This document shows, piece by piece, positions 41,725 to 53,400 of a DNA stretch of 64,000 bases. Under the pieces are notes generated by a model that had not been told where the DNA came from, did not search any database, and worked only from the letters and a program-made list of their open reading frames with translations. Where the stretch lies: positions 1 to 64,000 of the forward strand of contig LUCM01009229.1 of assembly GCA_008360955.1 (NCBI GenBank), in the 5' to 3' direction. This DNA is from Fasciolopsis buskii (Eukaryota > Platyhelminthes > Trematoda > Plagiorchiida > Fasciolidae). The position numbers were made by a program, and so were the translations under genes. Numbering within the stretch: position 1 is the first letter of the stretch; the number at the start of each line of letters is the position of its first letter.

Positions 41725-44700
41725 CTGAAACAGGTAACGGATGCGAGTTGGTCTTTTCAATACACCTCTCAATGCGTCACCGGCGCAAACTTCACAGAAG
41801 CTCTCGGACACAAAATAATTATGATGCTNATATATAATATTTCACTGACTTGAAAGCAGCCATGGTGCCAGCGCAATGAAATGTAGATGAAATTATCCCA
41901 AAAGTGGATACAAGAGAGGAAAGTAAGAAATGGCAAGATAGCCGGGTTTTTTATATATTCACCCTGCACATTTTGTGATTTTCTGCTCTGTTTTCGATGC
42001 GTTTAACGTCCACAAGTTCTACAGACAGGCCATACAGCATTCACGCCACCGTATTCGGTTGTGAGCTCCGTTTCTCAATGGCTCCAGCCCATGGCAGTCC
42101 TCATCTCTTAGCTCCCAAACAGGAAGGGGGGAAGCACCAACCGATGCCAAAACTGACGCTAACTTCTTAATTCTAAGCCAAGTCAGGTGCATTACAGACT
42201 AGCAGTTGCCCGAAGGATGCAGCTAAAATCTGATCGATACCGTAGGCTGGGTGAAAGTCATCTGACCATCCCCACCACTCAACCGTATATCCAGGGGCTG
42301 GATTCTGATAATATGCGAAGTTCCGCATTAGTGTCCGTCTGTCAGATGGTAGTAGTGACCTTTTCGTTAGCCCACAGGCTTTAACCTGCATTAAATGGTT
42401 CGAGCAACGCGGTTCTCTCGCTCAAATCACATGACTCCATCGACCCACTTGGTTGGCGCTTGTCACATAATGCGACTTGCCATTTGTTACTCACAGAAAT
42501 AGTGTGAGACGAAAGCGAGTAACAATGGTCATTCATCGAGAAGGAACAAATGGTTGAGTTTAGTTAGATGCAAGGACCAAAATAAATTAGTATTTTCCCA
42601 TTTCTCAGTTTTCATCATGTTCCGTCACTTTTCCTTTTCACACGCGCTCATCCCCTTGCGACTGTTTTGAAATGCTATCCGCGGATCATGCAGAGTTGTG
42701 TGGACGTTCGATCGAAATGCCAAAATCAGTTCTAGCTCGGCCCTGATTCGTCATCGTCAACGTCGCCAAATTTCGCGACCTACGATAACCAGTCCAACTC
42801 AACTGGCTCGCTCGTTACAGGTAGGCCAGTTGTCTGATTGGTCGACTTTGGGTAATACCTCGCGGCACAGTCGAGTTCCGCGCTCCTCCTCCTCGTCCTC
42901 ATTCTCCTATTTGACCAGTGCGCTATCCTTGTCCGGATATCGCGCTGCTTCCGGCACCGAGTCGGTGGAATGGCAGTATCACAAGACATTAATGGTAAGC
43001 TGATTTCGATTGTCTGTACACGCGTTCTTTTCTCCGAGTTCATACTAGCCACTAGGCGAAAGGCTATTTGTTCCAATCAATGTCTCAATGGTTCTTGCAT
43101 TTGCTTGTTGGTCGGTTTGTACGCGATTGCACTTTGAGTATCAGTGATAATCTTTTCATGTGAAATACATCAGTATAGCTTGGAGTTTTTGATCTTTCGT
43201 TTTTATTGATTATTCATCGATGATTGGCCAATGAGACTAGCTCGTATGTGTCCAGTAATTCATATCCAATGATAATGAATCCTCATTGAACCGTCTGTTA
43301 CTTTTCTCGTTACCTGTTTCATGTCAAATCTTCAAAATATAACCTGCCTGTTTGTTGTTTTTTACCCGCAGGCTCACACGTCACATTTTGATGATCGCTT
43401 GTCGTGCTTAATCATTTGCGCTTTCAATGTATTTGCTGTGTTGATTGACGTGATTACATCACCATAGGCTTTGGTCAGTGGGGCACATGATAAATTAGTT
43501 GCGGTAGCAGTAGTAGCAATAGTAGTTAATACATGTATCCATTTGTGCACACATCGCTTGAGAGTATCGTCTCACATTTCCAACTGGTTACAGTTCCCTG
43601 CCCTCTTCCGCCGTTTTCCGCCATTTGCCTTTCTCCGGTTGTTTTTATTCAACCTTGATGTGTGTGTACGTGTGTGCGCGCCTGTGCGTGCGCGCGTGCC
43701 TGTGCGTGCGCGCGTGCCTGTGCGTGCGCGCGTGTCTGTCTGGTTTGGTTTCACCGCACATTGGCGCGCGTATGCGAAAATGTCCGTTCTGTGGTCCAGG
43801 TTTCGGGTTCCACGTTTGTCGACTTTTCTCATTTTTGCAACATCCTGTTGATGTTCACTTTTTTACCGCGTCAAGCCCCGTCTCAGTCCCTCAGAAATTA
43901 AAAGAGGCATATGCTTGCTTAACACCCGTTTTTCTACTAACCGGTAAATATGGTCTGCCCCATTTGATGTCGCACAGTTTCGGTGCTTGGCTGTCGTTCG
44001 ATTTATTTTGTTTTATTTGTTTGTTTTTCACTGTCTTTGCTAGTTTCGGTCTCGAATGCCATACTTTACCTCCGCACTCTTGTGCACGGGCAGAGACGTA
44101 GATTAACTACAAATGTCAGACTAGTTTGGACTGCTCCAGTCTCATTGACATTCAGCTCCCACTGACTATCCAGTGTTGTGAATGTCAGAATTCTTATCGT
44201 GCTTGCCTTCTGCCACTTGAAAGTCGGTCAGTTTTAGGCCAGTTTGATTTTAATCGTCCGTCTGTATTGGGATTACACATGATATCAGTGGACGATTCCT
44301 AATTACTCGGAACCGGCACAATCGGCAAATAGTGTGGATGACAGCTTGAAATGGAACGGATAGAACAATTCAACAGCTGTCCACCATGGCACTTGAGCGA
44401 ACACTGCTGTCGACTATCACGTGACTGTATCACATCAGTGGGGACTGTAAGATCGCGTGACCCGGTTCGTATTTGTTTCGCAATGCGACACGACTACAGT
44501 TCTGCTTTGTTAAACTGTTTTCCCCATATTCAATTCAGTTCAGTTCGTACGGTCATTAGCCTTGCACCAGCGTACTCTGGTTTTTGTGACCACCTTTATA
44601 GCACTGTTTAACCAAAGGAGGAAAGGAGACGAGATAAAAATAGAAAGATAAATTCAACATAATGAGTTAAAAATCTATATAAAAGAGGAAAGATTTCGAG

Positions 44701-47313
44701 TGCAAGACCACGTGCTGAGATATTGCGCCATACCACCCCCTGTCTAAAACAGTCACGTTGAGAGGGGCGACCCCGTGGATCCTAACACTGTAGTCTAGCT
44801 CCACTTACACGGGCCAATCCACTGATTACGGTTTTTATACGTTCGTCAAGTTATCGAATGATCATCTCGGGCCACCTTTCAGCCACTATCTGCTCCGGAG
44901 AATGGCGCACAGCCAAACAGGCTCTCTATGGGTATGCGCAAAGCATGTCTTGACCACCTTAGCCTATTCGGATCTAATGCTCGTAGATTGAACCCTAGGG
45001 GCCATTACCTTGCGCCTAACCTCTAAGCCACTCACAAAATTTTCTCGCCATACTCTACCAATACTACGAGTTCAACAGTGTTTGAGTGTCGAGTCTTTGC
45101 ACGTCTGCTCTCAACGGTCCTGTTTCAGGGGCGTATACCATGATTGACCTTTTTGCTGTTGCGTAAACTCGATCTTTCCCTTGTCAGAAATGTCATTGTT
45201 CCCATCATACGTTGTCCCGCAGTAAACCGCTTGTTTGGACTACTTTCAAACGAAGAAATGCAAGAACTTCTTAGAAGATAATCGATGTGTTCGAGGAAAG
45301 TTGTGAACTTTATCGCTTGCTTCTTTCAATAGCACAAGAATCTCTAGAATCGATCTTCACTTGTATCAAAATGATTAGGCTTTTCAGTTACAGAATTACT
45401 CGAAAATAGCAGTACACTGTGTTTGAGCTTCCTCTCGTTCTCCATCCCCCCTCCTTGAAAAATGAAACACCAGTTGCCTGTAAGGGCAATAATTAAGTTC
45501 TCTACCTGAACATTGGACTTGAACACCATTTTACAGTTAGCATGGAACCGGTCAAATTGGTCTAATCACATTTGTGCTCTTCATAAATTTTCAATGGCAG
45601 TGAATGATCTGACCGTTTTCAAAGATCACACTTAGAACTTGTCGATCATTTTCGGGCACCGGTGATCTGTACTCATCTACCTTCGAAAACCATTTCCGTG
45701 TTTGATCACAATCAGACCGATTTATTTCTGCTGCTGATGAGTTGGAGAGGAGGGAGGCGAACTACTCACGGTAATCATTCCACGTAGCATTAGAGGGCAT
45801 CATCTCTGGCTATTTTGTGCACGATGGCTGCAAACCAAATGTCATTCTCTCTCTCATTCTTCCCTTTTCAATAATGTGTGGTATCCTGCTGGCCTCGTTA
45901 GTTGGCAAGTGGTCCATACATTCACTGATCTGCCTTTCACTGTTCCCACAATTGTTGCCACCACTGTTATTACAAAACCACATTTTCAGTATGCTTGCTT
46001 ACATGCATTAAGTTGGTCCTCTCTCTCTAGCTCTCATCCTCGTTTTCCTCTTGCCAAATGTCCACTGAGCAAACCCGTTCTTTTCTCGTTCATCATGCTG
46101 TGTATTTCTTCTGCTAATTCTTCGACACGGTTTCGTTTGTTTCCCAATACAAACTAGGTAAACGGTTTCGATGTTTTACACGTCAAATTCGACTGGGCCC
46201 GTCAACTAGAAACGTATCAACGTGCCTCAACCGGGCATGTATTACTCCAGATTGTTTATAATGCCGATTTTCAGCCGATGATTTTCAATGCTTCTGGGAC
46301 ATCATACAATTTGGAATCACGCACGGACTACCTAACCGACTCCGGTCGTGCCACCCGTTCCCGTATGTTGTCCACAACGATAGACTCAGTGACAGGCACT
46401 GTACCCTTAGTTGGAGGCTCAAATGACCCGGCCCCATTGAGTTTGACCTACAACAGGTTGGTTTTCACGGAGCTTGATGTGGTCCGATTTGCTGATCCGT
46501 TGAAGTCTTAAATTTCACTCACCAAATCATTTTGTCTCACGTGACTTTGTGGAATCCAGCTAGCAAGAGTATGATATGAGTATTTTTCTCATCACGTTAA
46601 CCTTGTAGCCCATTAGAACAGATCTTATTCCAAGATATCTTTCCGAATAGATCAACGGATGTAAAACAATGAAAATCTGAAGCACAGACCACTTGAGAAT
46701 TACAGATGAACCAGGATGTTGTTCCAAATGTCAGGAGAGTAACTGTGAAAAGACTTAAGCTGGGGAGTTGGTGAGCGATCGCGTGAGTGTTGAGTTGGTA
46801 TCAGCGACGAAAAGCTGCGTCGGCTTTATGCTCACACACGCAGAAGACTCATCCTTTGGGTCGTAATTCGCTCCGCTCGATAACACGAGAATACACGGGC
46901 GGTTATGTAGATCGATTAGGTTTTCTATCTTAATCCAATGGGTGAATCAAATCAAAAACTCTAAATGATGTGTGATTTCACTTAGAAGCTTCTCCAACAG
47001 TTCTCCATGGTTGATCGAAGTCGACCGCGAATCGAAATACTACCCTGTTGTCGTCCAATTCCTCTACTCGATGTCATGTGGCACCTGACAGCCAATTGAA
47101 TGATTTGGTCTTTTTCGATTATGTTGTCGGCAGAAGACTGCGGTTGGTGTGGCTAGAATGTTTCTGCCCGTTTTCAGTCGGTGACCCATCGATGACGGTT
47201 ATCACTAGTGTGGGTGTAGTCGACGGATAAACCAGCTCCATTCCGGTGAAGCTCTGACAAGGCAAGGGCATCTTACAATATCGGCTGCATTTAGCGGATG
47301 CAAGCATACATAG

Positions 47314-47352
<39 letters not shown>

Positions 47353-47373
47353 GTAATATGCAGACACGCCGAA

Positions 47374-47407
<34 letters not shown>

Positions 47408-50400
47408 TTCGGCGTGTCTCCATATCACTAAAACTTCGATGGATATCTTCGGACAACATGATCTATATTATTTTTATGAAACCAATATGCAAAATCCGAT
47501 TAGTCATTTTGAGTACGTGATGCACGGCTTTTTCCCGTCGCTTTGATTTAGTGGTCTCAGACTGTTTTCGGAAGCCACGATCCGGGTTGGAATATATACG
47601 CATTTCTGAACAACATGCATTGCCAACGGGCACATCACATGTGGATTGTGTGAGCTATTAAAGTGGCTTGATAACCTAGTATAAATCTCGTCAATAGGTG
47701 CTATTTTAGCAATGAAATGTTTGTTCATTTCAACCCAGGTCATGGCTTCCAAAATTCGCTGGGGACTCCAAACGAAGGAGAAATCGCATAATAACTCCGT
47801 CGATCAATTCTGTGGGCAGATGAACCCTTCGTTCTCTGAGACTGGTGTTCATTAGATGGCACCTCTGAACGACTGTCTTGCGTACTGTGTAGGTTAGCGT
47901 GAAAGCTAAGATGTTCGACTTCCAATCACCCATCCCGAGTTCGTATCCTGGTTGGACTATGGTGAAAATGCTCTTTTAATGCTTATTAAAACAGATGAAA
48001 CGGATATTCAACCATTTAATGGTTTCTTCTTGGTGATTTGAGCACTGATACCAGTTGATGAATAATTTCGCTTTGGAAATTAATTCATTAATTGATTCTT
48101 CCTACAATTAGATATCGTTGCATTACATCATCTGCCATGAGATTGTCTTGTTTCCACTGTGTCTTTGACTTACGCAATACTGAATCTATCGACTGTTTGG
48201 TGATATTCTGTTGTGTAGGCAAGGGTTTCCATCCGTAGTGGGTAAGAAACCAAACGCTCTACTTTCTTCCACCAATGTAACTCTGTCCGTCCCAACATTC
48301 AATTTGATAATGATGTCCAACCGATTTCGTGGATTTGGCAACTCATCTTCGCAGAGCCTTTAGTCATTTCTCTGTGTATGTCATCACAATTCGCGACTGT
48401 TTTACCACAACCCATCTTTTGACCTTTGTTCGGTTCTGTCATTACGTTACAGCAATGGACAACTGAATGGTTTCCACTGGGGCAGTGCAGTTTATCGATT
48501 CACATACGATGCACAAAATCGGATCAAAGCAGCCGACCTTGGAAGTCCCATAGAAACTGTGACCTACCAGTACATGGACGATCGTTTGCCGTATCAGGTC
48601 GGTTCATTGATTATCACTTTTCTGTCTGCGTGGTTAAAGACCTCATTCAATGATAAACTGATTTTTCGCTTGCCCAAATGCAAACCATTGCAAATCAACG
48701 AGACAACCACACTGTTCTAGTATTTTTTCTGGCTTTTCGCTCGCAATTACCCAATGTGCCGCGGACAACACAGTTCCACTGTGTATCGGAATTCACGTGC
48801 TTTTCGAAGGCCATATGGTTCAATTTGCGCGAGTCAAAAGACGTCATACTTCTTCGAGTCCACGGCGGCGATTGTTCACTCACTTTATCTCTACGCGCAA
48901 CTTTTAAACACCAATGCAATGAAAAGAAAAAAAATCGTCAGTGCACACTGTTGACATCATCTCGACTAGTAATGAAACGTTTGTCATTTACCCGCCCATT
49001 TCAGCGATCAGAATATGACGAAGACCACTGTGTGATTTGAAGAGAGGAATGTATAGCCTTTCGGTCAAATGAGAGATCAATAAATAAATGAAAATCAACT
49101 TCACTCGTAGTGTCTTACCCAAATTGACATTTATATTTAATTTGTTCTGTGCTGCATTCATCGAAGGTGACTACTGTTAGTTTCGGCCTCGGTTGGTTCT
49201 CCCCGCCTTCCTGGCTAGAGCCCAAAAGATGACGATTGTTGTTGGTTGGAGATGCTGAGAGAAATGGCTCAGAACCGAAGTCAGTGGCGCGAATACTGCA
49301 TGGCCTGTCCATATAAATTGTCCCCCTTAGAGAAAATCCAGAAGCAACCAAAAACTCACAAAGTGCGTACGGTGAAAACACAATAAAATAGTTGGTTTTC
49401 AATGGTGTATTATTTTTTCCTCTTTTCCATATTGCTGCGTTGACAGCATGCTTGTTTCCAGGCCGGCGTATTATATATATATATATGTTGCAAATATACT
49501 GAATGAGTTTAACGTATATGACAGGATTCAAACCTAAGATGTTCTGTGATGATCGTTTAACCTATTCTTCGTATACCGTCGAATACTATCAATCGACAGA
49601 ATGTCCCTGGTCCTACATGCAACTATTTTCGTGGCCACCACTTCCCAAATGTCATAAATCTTAACTTTGATTTTTTCTGTTGTTTTTAATTCTCTTTCAG
49701 CCGTCAGCCATATCGGTCGGTGGATTGGGTTCTTTCAAGCTTTTCTACGCGAATACTCCGCTCTCGACAATGGAACTTCATGTGGACTCGACACACGCAC
49801 CCGCCCCGATTTCGGAACTTCCACTTGGCCTCACAAGAGTTCTCACCCCGTCCGGATTGAGACGCGATTTTCATCGCCTCGCTGGCATACGAACGCATCA
49901 GCTTCGTTTCACTCCATGGCCAGGCAGTCCAGCACCTTGGATCTATGAATGGGGTCAAGATCTGGACGTTTCCCATTCGCCCGCACCCCCTGCGACCAAG
50001 CAGTCCCGACCGGGAATGGAATTGTTGCGATTTATTTGGCCCGGCGGTTATCGTCAACTTGCGACATTCCCAAACCAAAATCGAATAGTCTACGATAAAG
50101 TGCTCATCCAGTGGCACATGATGGGCTTGGAACATGAGACCCAGCTAAACCGCCTCGACTCAGCTCCATATGTCCAAATGATTGATATTAGTTCTGGTCA
50201 TCAATGGAGCGTACGACGAATCTATCGTGGAACGCTACTCATCTCAGCCCGTATAGAACAACAAATTCCTGGTGCGCGGAAAGCTCATCCGAACCTGGGT
50301 GGACTACTTCACGCTCGGCATCAGTACACATACAATGAGAACCTAAACGTTAGTGCATTCTGCGCATTACCTTTTTGTCTTATCGAGTTGGTTTTACTTG

Positions 50401-53400
50401 TAGGTAGCATATATCTGTAGACGAATTTGAGTACAGCATCATTCTAACCGTAAACTTTGGTTACTTTCCAAACCGTCCACAGTCCACTGTCTCAAGCCCT
50501 GAAACAAATATAAAGTCTTCCTTGTTATTATTTCGTAGTTAAGTGAATTGTTTTTGTTCATGCTTGATTAATGTGTAACAAGCAGCACTAATACAACATT
50601 TCCGGAACGGGTCACAGTCGACTGGACCGAGCCTTTACAGTTTCGTATCTCTGCCGCGGTTTCTCTAATGTGCAGTCACAACTGTTGCTAGTGAATATCC
50701 GTCTATTTTGAAATAACTGAGAATAAACTGCGAGGCCACTTCATCGACGATTAAAAATATAGTATGCTAGTTCCTAGTAGTCATGCCAACTGGTTACACT
50801 AATGTGGCTACGCAGATTCTACTCACAATAAAAATATATCCCAGCGGCATTCCACTCTCGTCGCTAAGGTTGGCGTAACTCAACTGACAAGGAATTGTCG
50901 GCGAATGACGTTTATAATTCTCTTATGGAATCTAACGAAGAGCACACCGCGGACGGTACAAATGTAATTCTGGTGAAACGATAATTCGGAGTGCACAGAT
51001 ATAAGGAGGTTTGGGTGAAAAAGTTCCGGATACCCTTATCTGATAGGCGGCTGCATGGGCAAGATCACTAACACTCATTTTGCCACACGTTCGTCCGTGT
51101 ATTTTTAAGCCAAGCAATAATAAGAAAACCATCGTCCAGAAGTTTGAAAGTGCGGATTCAAGATTGCCTCATCTGATGAGTTGGCCCCAAAGGAAAACTT
51201 CCAGGACGGGAAAGGGAGTAATCTAGGAATTGCTGGTCCAAACCACCACGATTGCGCACGTTCCATTGAGCTAGAACGGTTAAAAGAATGCTGTTTAGCC
51301 GTGATCACTTTCAAGGCCCCTTAGATCCTCAGACTTAGAGCCACTTGAAAACTGATGAAACTGTCTGGAAGGAAAGACGCTTCGTCAAACCTATAGACTT
51401 TGTCAAAACGTAGTATGAAATTTCGGTAACGCTCATCGACCGACTGATAGACAGTGTTTCATAAATTGTCGCGTTTGTGTTTCTACCGGCCGGAATAAGA
51501 GGTACCGAGGGATACATTTAATGATTATTTGTTAGAATTCACTTCATTTCCATACGGATGGGTGCTGCTGCAGTTATCATGGGAATCAAGGATTTTAAGC
51601 AGAATGGAACGTTTTTGGCGATGGATATATATATATATATAGAACCAGGAAGTAGTGTCTGGATGCGTGAACAAAATTTGCCCTGGGGCATTCCGCCCTC
51701 GTTCCCAAGGTTGGCTCAGCCCAACTGACAAAGAATTATCAACGAATCACAGCCGTGATTCTTCCGTGGACTCTTCGACGAAGAGCTTCCATGCACACTC
51801 CTGTTGCTACAGGTTCGATTGTGGTGAGAAATATCAATATATATATATATATCACTGTGATCTCCACTTTCTCGGTTTTCTTCAACAATTTTAACCTGGT
51901 GCCAGTGGATCATCTCGATCCGTTGTTTCCATATTCTTAAGAAAGTGAATGTTCGTTCAGAGTCCCAGATTTTCCGGCATCGTAGATCTTCAAATTGGCC
52001 GAAATGCTATCGTCGCAATTTGAATGTTTTTTTTTCTCTAGTCTTGTGTCCATTGATCCTAATCACTCCAGATAAATCTCGCTATTTCCCCTGCCCTTTC
52101 CTCGTCCTCCACCCCCGCGTTTGAATCCTCGGGACCAATTTATATGTATGCACAGCTGGTTGGCATTCACACGCAACTGTACACTCAGGCGAGCCGATCG
52201 GACACCGAGAATTTCAGCCTGACTCCGGGAAACATGATTCTAGACGAGCATACCTTAGCCAAATATGATACGATCACGGGCCAGTTGCTCAGCGTTAGCG
52301 ATCTGGATATCGTCCATCGAGCTTCGTCAATTTGTATCACCTACGCACCGAAGAGTTTGCAACTGTGTCGTCAAATGGACAACCAAGGTCGGTTGAAACA
52401 AGTAGTCCTATACCCGGTGAGCATAGACGTCACTCTATGATTCATTCTTCTGCATTATTATTGAAGGTATTAGATGCTTTCATCGTTATTTTTTAAGTAG
52501 TCAATGAAATATCTGTGTAAATGTGATAGTTAAAATCATTCGGAAAGGATACATATTAAGGTGCAAGCTCGAGGAGCTGGGTACTAAACTGGGCATTTTT
52601 CTTAGCGATTTCGAATGCGAAATTCAAAGCAATGAACAACCACCGAATAGATGCCCTTAGACCTACAGGGCAAGTATTACCAACGTTAGACAACCACCGA
52701 TCTGAGCAGGGATCGATTTTTGACTGCGGAAACTGATAGAGATTTCCCACTTTAACACCTAGCGCCAAGTGAAAGCGCTTTATCCTCCCTTTAACCACTA
52801 TGTTATTCTTGAAATGCTACCGCTCGAATCTTTTCAAAAATTTGGTGTTCATTCACTAAAGACACCTGGTGAGCAATGTCGAAGCTTTGAAAATCATCAC
52901 GGCCGACGATGGATCTTATCAGTTCTTTCCGTCATCGAACTACTCCTTAGCCAGGGAGTAGTATGAGTCTAAATTGCAGTTTGCTTAAGATATGAAACTT
53001 CCTTGCTTCCTTGCACAGTCTCCCGCGGTACAGTAGCAAATAACTGAAGCTCTTCTCATATCTCTTGGCGGGCAGTGGTGAGGTTTCCATAACCACTGAG
53101 ATGTTTAGAAGTGATAATTGTTCGTCAAAAATAATTTATCAGCCGCCGGCTCTACGGTTTTTCTTACAATCTCGTCCTTGTCACGCTGTTCATCACCCGC
53201 GTCACACTTCCTCATTTCCGTCGCGTGAGTTCTCACTCGTGTATGTTGAATTTGTGCGCTTGAATTTGGTTCTCATCGTATTTTCACTTGCTTTTCATTG
53301 TGCAGCATCTCACCACAAATACACATATAACATACGTGTAACAATTGTTTTGTTTCCCTGGTGCATCAGAGCCGACGACCGTCGCTGTACTTCACATTTT

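Larger units (their letters stand above)
39290..42693 (+). other. Teneurin intron 14 (3.4 kb)
   Basis: It contains a sense LINE remnant (40285-41040) and the 244-bp TA-centred palindrome (41585-41828). The segments 39290-40280 and 41850-42690 show only non-recognisable sequence; one minus-strand open frame (42173-42391) has no family I know. Confidence 0.5.
42995..46157 (+). other. Teneurin intron 15 (3.2 kb)
   Basis: It contains an 18-bp GC-alternating minisatellite (43681-43734) and an antisense LINE remnant (44545-45240). I see nothing recognisable in 43000-43660, 43750-44540 or 45250-46157. Confidence 0.5.
46457..48452 (+). other. Teneurin intron 16 (2.0 kb)
   Basis: It contains two TA tracts with a small palindrome (47320-47419) and a tRNA-like SINE head (47883-47965). 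The rest is unassigned. Confidence 0.5.
50349..52155 (+). other. Teneurin intron 18 (1.8 kb)
   Basis: It holds two copies of parts of the hammerhead-associated repeat (50834-50910 and 51646-51838), the second rearranged. I see nothing recognisable in 50910-51600. Confidence 0.5.

Noticed and set aside
42698..42994. Independent gene starting with GTG at 42698
   Set aside because: The frame is teneurin exon 15: it has an acceptor at 42693, ends in the conserved VEW block and a strong donor, and is in phase with both neighbours.
43471..44101. Overlapping open frames over the GC-rich minisatellite
   Set aside because: Repeat-derived arginine/alanine/valine/cysteine runs on both strands with no conserved domain.
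45733..45770. CTGATGAG...CGAAC on the plus strand as a hammerhead
   Set aside because: The second core box is GAAC, not GAAA, and stem II is an unpaired purine run.
51172..51205. CTGATGAG...GGAAAAC on the plus strand as a hammerhead
   Set aside because: The closing pair of stem II would be G-G, and no complementary stem I or cleavage triplet was found.
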